From the NCBI GenBank assembly GCA_945861705.1, contig CAMAVM010000023.1, forward strand, positions 1 through 40,493: 40,493 nucleotides of DNA, written 5' to 3'. Made by a program: the position numbers and the translations under genes. Below, one piece after another: positions 26,876 through 35,997 of this stretch (its first letter is position 1; every line of letters begins with the position of its first letter). Origin of the DNA: Methylomagnum ishizawai (GTDB taxonomy: Bacteria > Pseudomonadota > Gammaproteobacteria > Methylococcales > Methylomonadaceae). The notes under the pieces are model-generated. The model made no database searches and was not told the DNA's origin. It saw only the letters and a program-made list of their open reading frames with translations.

Positions 26876-28248
26876 TCAACCCGTAACTTATTCAACAACT
26901 TCAACAACGCCGCCGCTTTATCAAAGCACTCCTGATATTCTTCTTCGACATCGGAATCGTTGACAATCCCGCCACCCGCCCAAAATCGTATAGATCCATT
27001 GGAATGTACCAAGGTACGAATAGCAATATTGCTGTCCATATTGCCATCGAACCCCATGTAACCGATAGCACCGCAATAGACACCGCGTCGATTAAGTTCC
27101 AGCTCTTCAATCACTTCCATTGCGCGTATTTTTGGTGCACCAGTGATCGAACCGCCCGGAAAACAGCTTTTCAACAAATCCAGCGCATGTTGACCGTCAG
27201 CCAAAATACCGGTCACAGTGCTGACCAGATGATGCACAGTGGTATAACTTTCCACCGCAAATAAAGCCGGAACTTTTACCGAACCTGTTTTGCAAGTTTT
27301 GCTCAAGTCGTTACGCAGCAAATCGACAATCATCAAGTTCTCCGCCCGGTCTTTAGGGCTGTATCGGAGTTGGTCGATTTGCAGCCAGTCGGATGCCGGA
27401 TAAGCTTTTCTAGGTCGTGTACCCTTAATGGGCTTGGTTTCAACACGACCATTTTCGAGTTTTAAGAACCGCTCTGGCGATGAACTTAAGATTTGCACTT
27501 CAGGAAAATTCAAGAATGCACTGAACGGCGCGGCATTCATTTCCCGTAACTGTTGGTAAGCCGACCAGGGATACCCTTCACAACCAGCGACAAAACGCTG
27601 ACTTAGGTTGACCTGATAACAATCGCCTTCTTTGAGGTAATGTTTGATCTTATCGAACGCGCGGCTGTAACTGACCTTATCCATGTTAGATTTGACCTCG
27701 CTAGTGACCTTGAATTGTTTGGTTTGATCTTTAGTTGGTAACGTACTAAATAAGCTGATAAGTGACTGCCAATGATCTTCATTACAGCCTTGTCCGACCA
27801 AAAAGCTTTGACGTTGATGATGATCGACCACCACTGCCCAGTTATAAATGCCAACCGCCATTTCAGGAATATGTTCGGCATCGTCTGCAATGACAGGTAA
27901 CTTTTCCAGCCGACGCGCCAAATCATAAGAAAAATAACCGATAGCCCCACCATTAAAAGGGAAATCTTTAAAACCTTCAAATGGATTTGCGACTAATTCT
28001 GCCTTTACCAGATCGAACGGATCATCACTGGAATCTATCAACGCACCGTTTCGGTTGATCTGGGTGATTTCGCCCTGCGTGACCAAAGTAGTGACAGGCT
28101 CTGCGGCGATAATGTCGTATCGACCCTGATCACTGTACGGATAACCGCTATCGAGAAATACCGCCCAAGGCTGGTCTGCAATAGCAGAAAATAAGACTGC
28201 ACTATCAGCAAAATAAGGTAGGGGGGAGATTAATTGCTTGCTTGACAC
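26872..28248 (-). CDS. pabB: Aminodeoxychorismate synthase component I
   Basis: Makes 4-amino-4-deoxychorismate, the p-aminobenzoate precursor. The 458 residues match PabB. The chorismate-binding domain shows SSSPERFLKLENG, PIKGTRPRKA (the PIKGT lysine typical of PabB rather than anthranilate synthase), DRAENLMIVDLLRNDLS, GGSITGAPKIRAMEVIEELE and YCGAIGYMGFDGNMDSNIAIRTL. No pabA or pabC lies beside it. It heads a pabB-kinase-DUF2959 operon with overlapping genes. Confidence 0.93.
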   Translation of the reverse strand: MSSKQLISPLPYFADSAVLFSAIADQPWAVFLDSGYPYSDQGRYDIIAAEPVTTLVTQGEITQINRNGALIDSSDDPFDLVKAELVANPFEGFKDFPFNGGAIGYFSYDLARRLEKLPVIADDAEHIPEMAVGIYNWAVVVDHHQRQSFLVGQGCNEDHWQSLISLFSTLPTKDQTKQFKVTSEVKSNMDKVSYSRAFDKIKHYLKEGDCYQVNLSQRFVAGCEGYPWSAYQQLREMNAAPFSAFLNFPEVQILSSSPERFLKLENGRVETKPIKGTRPRKAYPASDWLQIDQLRYSPKDRAENLMIVDLLRNDLSKTCKTGSVKVPALFAVESYTTVHHLVSTVTGILADGQHALDLLKSCFPGGSITGAPKIRAMEVIEELELNRRGVYCGAIGYMGFDGNMDSNIAIRTLVHSNGSIRFWAGGGIVNDSDVEEEYQECFDKAAALLKLLNKLRVE

Positions 28249-28373
28249 TGTTTAGATTGTGGCTGATACGGAAAGGTAATTCGACAATTCGGACATATCT
28301 ATGATGACACAAGCAGAGGGTGTTGATGCAATAAGATTTAGAGCAAATAAGCAACTAGCCACACCATCCCAAA

Positions 28374-28724
28374 CTACATTTTCCCCCTAAACATAAAATA
28401 CACAGCCGATAACAAACACAAACCCGCCCATAAATAATCCAGTTTTAACGGTTCACGTAGGTAAAAAACTGAAAACGGCACAAAAACAGACAAAGTAATC
28501 ACCTCCTGCATCACTTTCAATTGGCCTACACTCAGCACTGTATAACCAATACGATTAGCGGGAACTTGTAACAGGTATTCAAATAAGGCGATGCCCCAAC
28601 TGACTAACGCGGCAATTACCCAAGGCTTGCTGTGCAGTTCTTTTAAGTGCGCGTACCAAGCAAATGTCATGAATACGTTGCTGCATAGTAACAGGGAAAT
28701 GCTGATTAATATGGGGTTTCTCAT
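28374..28724 (-). CDS. DUF486 small membrane protein
   Basis: A 116-residue protein from the ATG at 28724; a longer frame to 28781 overlaps the ATPase gene and adds a non-family basic head. Four hydrophobic helices with MTFAWYAHLK, WGIALFEYLLQVPANRIGY and EVITLSVFVPFSVFYLREP identify DUF486, a small DMT-like transporter family of unknown substrate. It starts 11 bp after the stop of the upstream P-type ATPase gene, so the two are probably co-transcribed. Confidence 0.85.
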   Translation of the reverse strand: MRNPILISISLLLCSNVFMTFAWYAHLKELHSKPWVIAALVSWGIALFEYLLQVPANRIGYTVLSVGQLKVMQEVITLSVFVPFSVFYLREPLKLDYLWAGLCLLSAVYFMFRGKM

Positions 28725-28734
28725 CGATAGCTTG

Positions 28735-30669
28735 CTAAAAGTCCGACAATGTTTTCGGCGGAATCGCCGCCCTAAACGCATTTAAAATGGCAATCACATC
28801 AATCACTTCCTGCGTAATCGCACCAGCGACAGGCGACAAATAGCCCAATCCGGCAAAACCCATCCCGACGAGGCTTAAGGCCATACCGCCTATTGCGCTT
28901 TGTAGGGCGATTTTACGCATCCGTTCGCCGATATGAAACAGCTCATCAACTTTTATCAGTGAGCTGTCCATGATGACCGCATCGGCGGATTCTCCGGTGA
29001 TGTCACTGTTCTGCCCGAAGGCGATACCAATGGTTGCGGCGGTCAGCGCAGGTGCATCGTTAATGCCGTCGCCTAGGTAGACGGTTTTTGCAGCTTTGGT
29101 TTCGGTGCGGACAATTTCCAACTTTTGCTCAGGGCTTTGGCTAAAAAATACATGCTTGATGCCGACTTCCTCTGCCAGATAGCGCACTTCCGATTCCCTG
29201 TCGCCCGAAACGATCATTACCTTTCCGAAGGCATGGTTAGGCTTCAAATGGTTAATAAACGATGAACTATCCGTACGGACTTCATCCCTGAATTGCAACA
29301 GCGCGGCATAATCACCGTCAATCAACACGACACATTCCAAACCACCGCTGACGGGCGGCAATAAGCTGGCAACATCGGGCTGGTGTTCCAGTATTTTTTT
29401 GCGACTGGTCACTTGAACTTTTTTCCCGTCCACATCACCAATTACACCTTCGCCCGCCAACTCCTTGATATTACTTACGGCCAGCACAGGCAAACCGGCT
29501 TTTTCCGCCGCTTTGACTATAGATGTTGATAGCGGATGCCTTGAATAGCGTTCCAGACTGCCGATTAAGGTCAGCACGACTTCTTCATTATGTCCGCTAC
29601 TAGGAATCAACTTAGTCAATGACGGACGACCGTATGTAAGCGTGCCGGTTTTATCGAAAATCGCCGTCGTACACTGACCGATGGTTTCCAGGATGGCGGG
29701 GTTTTTGATGATAATTTCGCGCTTCGCCGCCAAGGAGATAGAACTGATAATCACGACTGGGATGCCTATCAATAAAGGGCAAGGGGTGGCAATTACCAGC
29801 ACCGCCAAAAACCGGACGACATCCCCGTAATACCACCAACTGGCAATGGCAATTAGCAAGGCCAACGGCGTGTATAACGCGCCAAGCTGATCGCCAAGCC
29901 TTCTTAATTGCGGACGATGCTGTTCAGAAGCACGCATGACTTCGGTAATTTTGGCATAGCGCGAATCGATGACCAGCTTGTCGGCACGGATGGTCAAAGC
30001 CGAATCGCCGTTGATTGCACCCGACATCACTTGCGAACCGCTGGTTTTTTCCATCAGATAAGGCTCACCGGTCAGATAGGATTCATCCATCGAACCTACA
30101 CCCTCCAGCACCGTGCCATCAACAGGGCAAAGCTCATGCGGGAGTACTAATAAAGTATCGCCAATATTGACTTGCTCGGTAGGAATATCCAAAACGCTCT
30201 CATCAGCTTGCCTATGGGCGATGGACGGCATCCGTTTAGCCAATGCTTCCAATACCGATGAAGCCTTTCTTACGGCGTAAGTTTCCAGCACCACGCCACT
30301 GGCAAGCATTAATATAACTAAACTACCAGCCAGATTTTCGCCCAGCAACACGGAAGTGACAATGGATATGCCAGCGAGCAGGTCAGCACCAAAATCTCCT
30401 AGCAGGAATTTCTTGATAATCTGAAAAACCAGGGGAATACCTCCCAGAATAAGGACAAGGTACAAGGGTGATTGCACCAAGGAAACCGGAAAACTAAGCT
30501 GTCCTTGATAGAGATTGGCAACCGCAGAAGTCAACACAGCATTGAGCGATACCGTATAGATTTCGTCTTCTATCTTTAAGCCATAGCGCAAAACCAGGTA
30601 CACGCAAATACCCAGCAAACTAAATACAAGGATAAATTTTTCAGTACTTGTTTGCGTGGTTTGGGACAT
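28735..30669 (-). CDS. Heavy-metal P-type (P1B) ATPase without N-terminal metal-binding domain
   Basis: A 644-residue membrane pump. The actuator loop is LTGEP (199-203), the membrane metal site is ATPCPLL (TPC at 295-297), the phosphorylated Asp is D339 in DKTGTLT, and the hinge is [10 protein letters not shown] near 550. There is no HMA domain or CxxC at the N-terminus. A TPC, instead of the CPC of copper pumps, points away from Cu+ and towards a divalent metal, though this is inference. It is followed by the DUF486 gene. Confidence 0.9.
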   Translation of the reverse strand: MSQTTQTSTEKFILVFSLLGICVYLVLRYGLKIEDEIYTVSLNAVLTSAVANLYQGQLSFPVSLVQSPLYLVLILGGIPLVFQIIKKFLLGDFGADLLAGISIVTSVLLGENLAGSLVILMLASGVVLETYAVRKASSVLEALAKRMPSIAHRQADESVLDIPTEQVNIGDTLLVLPHELCPVDGTVLEGVGSMDESYLTGEPYLMEKTSGSQVMSGAINGDSALTIRADKLVIDSRYAKITEVMRASEQHRPQLRRLGDQLGALYTPLALLIAIASWWYYGDVVRFLAVLVIATPCPLLIGIPVVIISSISLAAKREIIIKNPAILETIGQCTTAIFDKTGTLTYGRPSLTKLIPSSGHNEEVVLTLIGSLERYSRHPLSTSIVKAAEKAGLPVLAVSNIKELAGEGVIGDVDGKKVQVTSRKKILEHQPDVASLLPPVSGGLECVVLIDGDYAALLQFRDEVRTDSSSFINHLKPNHAFGKVMIVSGDRESEVRYLAEEVGIKHVFFSQSPEQKLEIVRTETKAAKTVYLGDGINDAPALTAATIGIAFGQNSDITGESADAVIMDSSLIKVDELFHIGERMRKIALQSAIGGMALSLVGMGFAGLGYLSPVAGAITQEVIDVIAILNAFRAAIPPKTLSDF

Positions 30670-30782
30670 GATTGTTAAATTCAGCGTATTTTTTGACTAG
30701 GTTGATAGCTTTGTTCCGCTTTTAAGGTGGGAATTGTACCTGTGCCTAGGTGTTTGCTATAGCGGGGGTTGTTGATTCTCGG

Positions 30783-30807
30783 TAGGGCAACTCTTGTAGT
30801 TGCCCTA
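30783..30807. terminator. 10-bp perfect hairpin between the ATPase and transpeptidase genes
   Basis: TAGGGCAACT (30783-30792) pairs with AGTTGCCCTA (30798-30807) around a CTTGT loop. It has no T-run, so it may be an intergenic palindromic repeat rather than a terminator. Confidence 0.45.
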
Positions 30808-30878
30808 GACACCCTGTGGATATTTGAATTCAGTAGGATTCAACCGATAGGCAGACACAAGACCTGCCCTTACGGTAT

Positions 30879-31970
30879 CTATGTTCCATGATAATAGCCA
30901 CCGGAAGAACCTTGTCCAGCCGGAGCAGGATTAGCATCGGGGAACACATCCTTTTGATTAGGTGCAGGTGCAGCTTCTTGTGGCTCCATCATGGGAACGC
31001 GCTCATAAACTGCAACGGGTTCACCGTCCAAATCCTTCAACGCCTGATTCAAAGCTTTTTGGTCGAATTCCGGCATTTCTTCTTTCGTCGCCTTCTGAAT
31101 AAGCCTTAAAGCCACCGCATAGCGATCAGCTTGGCTCATTTCTTCGCCTTCCAGATCAGGATGCGCTTCTACATACAACACATTATCCAGCCAACCTACT
31201 TTAATCGGTTGTTTAACCATGTAGACGGCGGTCCCTACTGGCACGACATCATATAAGGTTTCAACATCTTCTGGGTACATCCGTACACAGCCGTGGGTGA
31301 TTTGCATACCGATACCATAAATTTTATCGACATCTGTACCATGAATACGGTATTCACCCGGCAGGTTAAGGTATAACGCACGCGTTCCTAAAGGATTATG
31401 CGGACCTGGCGGTACTATAACTGGCAGAGGATCACCATTTGCGGCATGTTCGCGCCTGATGGATTCAGGTGGATGCCAAGCAGGATCTTTGACTTTTCGG
31501 ATAACTGAGGTTTTACCTAACGGTGTTTTCCAGTCTTGCCGACCTATCCCGTGTGCAAACGACATCACTTCGCCGCCTCGTCCAGGTGGGTAATAATACA
31601 TACGGAATTCAGAAATATTCAGGGTAATGCCGTTATGCGGGGTATCTGGCAACACACGGCGATTAGGCAGGCGCACAACTTGACCTTTCTTAATCAACCA
31701 TCTATCTATCTTGGGATTAAGTTTGATGATTTCTGTTTGCCCTAAGGTGTAACGTAAAGCCATATCTAGCAGTGTCTCATCTGCCACTACCGTTGCCGTG
31801 GCATCCCCGCTTGGGAATTGCTCAAGAACGGTATCACCTGGTGTTCCAGGCAATTGATAGGTGGTTGCACTGGCATAAGCACTGCTAAAAATCAGTGCGA
31901 CCGAAACAATCAAACGCCCAAGAGTTTTACTTAAGTTCGTGTTCTGAGGAAATGTGTATAAGCGAGTCAT
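30879..31970 (-). CDS. L,D-transpeptidase (YkuD/ErfK family) with LysM-like region
   Basis: A periplasmic peptidoglycan cross-linking or lipoprotein-attaching enzyme of 363 residues. Signal peptide about 1-35 (cut at ASA-TT). A LysM-like region lies about 55-105 (ADETLLDMALRYTLGQTEIIKLNP). The YkuD domain spans about 115-255, with H210 in YRIHGTD and the catalytic Cys228 in ITHGCVRMYPEDVETL. A Pro-rich tail ends the protein. The architecture matches E. coli ErfK/YbiS/YcfS. Single gene. Confidence 0.94.
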   Translation of the reverse strand: MTRLYTFPQNTNLSKTLGRLIVSVALIFSSAYASATTYQLPGTPGDTVLEQFPSGDATATVVADETLLDMALRYTLGQTEIIKLNPKIDRWLIKKGQVVRLPNRRVLPDTPHNGITLNISEFRMYYYPPGRGGEVMSFAHGIGRQDWKTPLGKTSVIRKVKDPAWHPPESIRREHAANGDPLPVIVPPGPHNPLGTRALYLNLPGEYRIHGTDVDKIYGIGMQITHGCVRMYPEDVETLYDVVPVGTAVYMVKQPIKVGWLDNVLYVEAHPDLEGEEMSQADRYAVALRLIQKATKEEMPEFDQKALNQALKDLDGEPVAVYERVPMMEPQEAAPAPNQKDVFPDANPAPAGQGSSGGYYHGT

Positions 31971-32080
31971 AATTAAATGGTGATGTTAATAATCTGCGTT
32001 ACCCTTTGATAATCATCAGGTTCTTTCTTTCAATATCGGCTATATCTTAACATGGTTCTATGCTGCAATATACACCATGA

Positions 32081-32788
32081 TTAAGCATGGCTTAAATTTG
32101 TGAGCAAGGTCTTAATTTCACCCTTTTTTTGGCTGTGCGGGTAATAAATGGCATAAATCTGGCGACTAATCTCTGGATTACACAGGTAGCGACTTTGCAC
32201 ATCGCCAGCGTTTAATGGCAAAGTGTACTCAGGCATCAGCGCCACCCCCATACCAGTACGCACTAGGTTAACAATCCAGTCTTCGCTGTTGCTACGGTAG
32301 GCGGCGTAGAGGTTGATTTCCTCGTCCTGGCAAATAACCCGTAGTTTGTCCCTTAATTCACAGTTTAATCGATCCAGATAAGGTTCTGACTGGATTTCTT
32401 TCAGGTCAATTTTCGCCAGTTGATTAAAACGGTGCTTACTGTTGAAAGCAACCACATAGCGTTCAGTATAGAGCAGCATCGATTGATACGGCGATGCCAG
32501 CAATTGCGCGGGGGTGCTAATCACCAAATCCAGCAAATCTGACTCTAGTTGTTGCAATAATTCTGCTTCGCTTTCAACAATCAATTCAAATTCAATATTG
32601 GGGAATTCCTGCTGATAATGGGCAAAAATTGGGCTTAACCGTTGTGCGCCTATGGTTGACATCAAGCCAATCCTCAATGGAATATTATTCAGCTGAGTAA
32701 AGCGAAACGACAAGTTCGGATATTGTCTGTGCGTTACCGTACATAAGCACACGGCAACTATTAGAAGGACGGTAGCCAGTATTTTCAT
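32081..32788 (-). CDS. Membrane-anchored LysR-type effector-binding domain without HTH
   Basis: A 235-residue protein from the ATG at 32788 (a TTG at 32809 is the only longer start). The first 22 residues are a hydrophobic segment (ILATVLLIVAVCLCTV), a signal anchor. Then comes a LysR substrate-binding domain: PLRIGLMSTIGAQRLSPIFAHY, LESDLLDLVISTPAQ and WIVNLVRTGMGVALMPEY. The winged helix-turn-helix that should precede it is absent. It may work as a periplasmic binding protein or sensor. A bidirectional terminator lies only 20 bp upstream, leaving little room for a promoter. Fold firm; role unknown. Confidence 0.72.
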   Translation of the reverse strand: MKILATVLLIVAVCLCTVTHRQYPNLSFRFTQLNNIPLRIGLMSTIGAQRLSPIFAHYQQEFPNIEFELIVESEAELLQQLESDLLDLVISTPAQLLASPYQSMLLYTERYVVAFNSKHRFNQLAKIDLKEIQSEPYLDRLNCELRDKLRVICQDEEINLYAAYRSNSEDWIVNLVRTGMGVALMPEYTLPLNAGDVQSRYLCNPEISRQIYAIYYPHSQKKGEIKTLLTNLSHA

Positions 32789-32807
32789 TCCGAACTTAGC
32801 AGTAGAC

Positions 32808-32838
32808 AAAAAAACCCCGCTGTTAAGCGGGTTTTTTG
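32808..32838. terminator. Bidirectional rho-independent terminator
   Basis: An A-run, CCCGC, a TGTTAA loop, GCGGG and six T form a classic symmetrical terminator. It stands 20 bp upstream of the minus-strand LysR-like gene and 28 bp left of the IS630 target site, so its own gene may have been lost. Confidence 0.85.
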
Positions 32839-32867
32839 TTTAAGACTATCTAAAAAAAAGCATTCTA

Positions 32868-33997
32868 GTGTAACGTCCCCAACAAACATTAAGTTATGAT
32901 AAAATTGGTGTTCATGAGAACACCAATGAAAATTACGCTGACTGAAGCGTGACCGGACAATACTGGAGCGGTAGGTGAAGAGCCGAACCGTTGGGGATAA
33001 ACGAAGGCTACGCGCAAGAATGGTACTGATGACCGCCGACGACTTGTCAACGAAGGCCATTATAGCAACGTTGGACATAAGCAACCCGACCTTGAACAAG
33101 TGGCGAAACCGCTATCTTGAAAGCGGTGTTGAAGGACTCAAGAAAGGCAAGACCCGCCCGTCCCGGATACCTCCTTTATCAACTGAGGAAGTCCTGGCCT
33201 TGACGCTGATCGGCAAACCGGTTGCCGCCACGCACTGGAGCTGCCGGACAATGGCGGAGCAAGTGGGCATTTCGCGGATGGCGGTGCATGGCATCTGGCG
33301 GGAACACCCGCTGAAACCCCATCAAGTGAAAGGCTTCAAGGTGTCGAACGACCCGCTGTTCGCCGAAAAGCTGCGCGATGTCGTGGGTCTGTACCTGACC
33401 CGCCGGAGAAGGCCATCGTGTTTTCGGTCGACGAAAAAAGCCAAATCCAGGCGCTGAACCGTAGCCAGCCCGGACTGCCGATGAAGCCCGGGAAATGCGG
33501 GACGATGCCCACGATTACAAGCGCCACGGCACCACCACCTTGTTTGCCGCACTCGACGTGCAGACGAGGGCGGTGATTGGTCAGTGCCAGCCCAGGCATC
33601 GCCATTTATGCCCTTTGGGTACGACGAGTTCCTCAAGTTCCTAAAGACACTTGACCGGCGGATCGACAAGACCTTGGCATTGCATTTGATCGTCGACAAC
33701 TATGCGACCCACAAGCATGCCAAGGTAAAGGACTGGCTGGCTCGGCATCCAAGGTTCCACCTGCACTTCACGCCGACCTCGGCCTCTTGGGTCAACCTGG
33801 TCGAGCGATTCTTCCGAGACATCACGGTAGAGCGCATCCGGCGCGGGGCGTTCCACAGCGTCGACGACCTCAAAACGGCGATCCAGGAGTACCTCGACCA
33901 CCGCAACAGCGACCCTAAACCTTACCATTGGACAGCCAAGCCAGAGACGCTCTTGGCTAAAGTAGGCAAAGCTAAAGATATGTTAAGGACGTTATAC
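32868..33997 (+). mobile_element. IS630-family insertion sequence, decayed
   Basis: The ends are imperfect inverted repeats: GTGTAACGTCCCCAAC at the left and, reverse-complemented, GTATAACGTCCTTAAC at the right (13 of 16 match). Both are flanked by TA within CTAG, as expected for IS630 target duplication. The 1130-bp length is normal for the family. The transposase inside is broken, so it could move only with help from another copy. Confidence 0.85.
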
Positions 33998-34000
33998 TAG
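32914..34000 (+). pseudogene. Disrupted IS630-family transposase
   Basis: The N-terminal helix-turn-helix part (about 32975-33398: KAIIATLDISNPTLNKWRNRY) and the C-terminal DDE part (33584-34000: LIVDNYATHKHAKVKDWL, HFTPTSASWVNLVERFF) are easily recognised. The reading frame is broken by a shift near 32945, a TAG at 32972-32974 (probably from TGG), single-base losses near 33400 and 33510, and a 17-bp insertion near 33606-33622. The middle, including [22 protein letters not shown], is in other frames. The stop TAG is formed with the target-site TA. Confidence 0.85.
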
Positions 34001-34164
34001 CTGTTTTAGCAAATAGCCAAACTATCCTACAACATGTAGACGACAGAAAAACCGATTTGCTCGCCCGTCATTCAAGATTCGACTATGTTGAAGGCAGTTA
34101 TTACAGGGCAATTCCTTTTGATTATTCGAGCAAGCCTAAAAATTCTGTGGTTAGTCATGTATAA
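34000..34164 (+). pseudogene. C-terminal fragment of an unknown gene abutting the IS630 right end
   Basis: From the right end of the IS a frame runs open for 55 codons to TAA at 34162-34164, with protein-like composition (NSQTILQHVDDRKTDLLARH, RFDYVEGSYYRAIPFDYS). It has no start codon of its own, and its missing N-terminal part is not found on the left side of the IS. It looks like the 3' remnant of a gene cut by the insertion or by a linked deletion. Family not recognised. Confidence 0.45.
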
Positions 34165-34237
34165 ATGCTAACAATACATTGCATGGCTATAGTTCATAGC
34201 CGATTAATTCATAACCAATTTGTCAACAGGTTGCAGG

Positions 34238-35323
34238 TTACATAGCCGGAGGTACGACAATGCATAAACGGTGTTGAGTACGATTGGATTCAAACTGGAT
34301 AATTCGTTTTACAACATCTTCGCCGCTGCTATCGCCCACTGGACCTGAAGTTATATGCCCACTTGCTTCGCTTACCAAATGGACGTAGCTCATGTGAGTA
34401 CCCCCTGCTAGCGTCGAATTGATTAATAACTCAGTTTCATCTTTCAGTACAACCTTACTAGGAGCAACGCTACCTGGATTACAAGCACCGAAAAAAATCA
34501 AACCGTCTGCTGGTAAAAGCGATTTCAGGGAGGTTGTGAAAAGAAAAAATCGTTCAGGAGATAACGTAACAGATTTCTTGATGTCGAACAGCGATTTTCT
34601 ACAAATAAGCTCGCAAAGATGCTGTTGGTATTCACGTTGTTGGGGTTGCCATGAAGAAAGTTTTTCTGTCGAACAATAACGTTGATAACAACTATTATCC
34701 AGCGGCTGGATTTGTTTTTCATAACCCGTAAGCTGCTGCCAAATAGCATCGAATTCCATCAAAGCCAAGTCCTGCCAGTGCGAGGCCATATAATCACTAA
34801 ATAAGCGGTTCTTTTCTGTATCGTAAGTAAGGGACAGCTCATTGTTTAGCCCTGGCTGTGCCTCGGAAAGCAGAAGTAATTTGCCTGTGCTACCCGTGAT
34901 CTTATGGTCTTGCATATACACGGCTTTCTTAAGCACTGGCCCGTCATAACCGCCATGACTGATAAAAATAATCCGGTCGAAAGAAGCCTCTTGCTGCACT
35001 AACTGCTCGACTTGCCGGTAATAATCTGTCCACTGCCAAACATCTCGGAGTTGGCTAACGGTCGCATGAAACCGGTTACGGTAAAAAGCGGCTAAGTCTC
35101 GGGCAGGTTTTTCAGGCCACCTTGGGTTCTCATTGATATCCTCTTCCCCTTTCAACAAGGGTACAAGAAGCACATGCCTTGGTGGCTGCTGTAACCTTAA
35201 ATCGCTCAATTTCACAGAATATGGCAAGCACGGCTTGACTGATTGTTCTTCGCTGTGAGCGTTGGTTGCATAAACTCCCATTAGGAATATAGAAGCTAAA
35301 ATCCGAAATCCTTTGATAATCAT
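34238..35323 (-). CDS. Secreted protein with caspase-like (clan CD) His/Cys motif, 361 residues
   Basis: A Sec signal peptide (residues 1-24) opens the protein. A strand HVLLVPLL (50-57) is followed by a helix, then RIIFISHGGYDGP with His123, and later DGLIFFGACNPGS with Cys281. A hydrophobic strand ending in His-Gly and a later one ending in x-Cys are the dyad pattern of caspase/gingipain/CHAT-type peptidases. Four more cysteines between 212 and 241 may form disulfides. It would act in the periplasm or outside. I do not recognise a named family; activity is inference. It lies 674 bp from a second protein of the same pattern. Confidence 0.6.
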   Translation of the reverse strand: MIIKGFRILASIFLMGVYATNAHSEEQSVKPCLPYSVKLSDLRLQQPPRHVLLVPLLKGEEDINENPRWPEKPARDLAAFYRNRFHATVSQLRDVWQWTDYYRQVEQLVQQEASFDRIIFISHGGYDGPVLKKAVYMQDHKITGSTGKLLLLSEAQPGLNNELSLTYDTEKNRLFSDYMASHWQDLALMEFDAIWQQLTGYEKQIQPLDNSCYQRYCSTEKLSSWQPQQREYQQHLCELICRKSLFDIKKSVTLSPERFFLFTTSLKSLLPADGLIFFGACNPGSVAPSKVVLKDETELLINSTLAGGTHMSYVHLVSEASGHITSGPVGDSSGEDVVKRIIQFESNRTQHRLCIVVPPAM

Positions 35324-35881
35324 AAAAGTACAACTCCATCAATAAAGTGAATTTATTAGCTTTTCAACCCTGCGAAATTAATAGCGAAGACCACCTGAAC
35401 GACAAGACCTTGCAACATACTTCCTGCATGTTGTCCTGTAGCTTTGTAGCCAAAAATATTCATAACAACTATCGACTTATCTGTAAGTGATACCTCTTGG
35501 TTTCATAATCGAAAACTTACACCGCGTACTGATAATGTTGTTTCAGGATTTATCCTTAATAGCGTTATGTCTGAGTTTGAGCCATTTTTTATACTTAAAT
35601 AAACTCCAAATAGAACTTCTAAATTTAGAGCCAATAAATAAAACTTGCCCCAATCATAAGGAATTATTAAGGATATGTCTGTTCGTTAGCGTACACAATT
35701 TTGTCCTAAACAAACGGCAACAAAACCTGAATAGAAGAATTCTTCAAAGATGAATGATTTGAACGCAACTTACAAAAAGGGCCTTCCCAAATTAAAGCTG
35801 CAAGTTAACATCGGGAACAGATTCCCAGCACAGACATATTAAGGGAAAAATTGTGGAAATGGATTAGAAGCACCTGGGTGT
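35324..35881. other. Gene-free stretch between the caspase-like gene and the IS remnant
   Basis: This A/T-rich interval has an 88-codon plus-strand frame (35487-35753) without a ribosome site or recognisable motif, which I do not accept as a gene. Upstream signals for the minus-strand caspase-like gene should lie near 35330-35480. An 8-bp inverted repeat, GGTGTGCA / TGCACACC, spans about 35875-35911. Confidence 0.4.
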
Positions 35882-35997
35882 GCAATTTAGGATAATTTTG
35901 ACCACTGCACACCACCCTAAATCTTTTCATTGGACGGAAAAACTAGAGGCTATCTTGGCTAAGGTAGACAACGCTGAAGATGTGTTAAGGACTTACA
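35882..35997 (+). mobile_element. Right-end remnant of a second IS630-family element
   Basis: The peptide HHPKSFHWTEKLEAILAKVD (and DNAEDVLRT) matches the transposase C-terminus of the nearby copy (DPKPYHWTAKPETLLAKVGKAKDMLRT). The end GTTAAGGACTTACAC next to CTAG matches the right inverted repeat. Homology fades left of about 35885, with frameshifts, so only about 110 bp survive. It is older and more A/T-rich than the other copy. Confidence 0.75.

Noticed and set aside
33322-33928. Minus-strand frames inside the IS element
   Set aside because: Antisense of the recognisable transposase.
35487-35753. 88-codon plus-strand ORF
   Set aside because: No ribosome site, no recognisable motif, A/T-rich spacer; likely chance.
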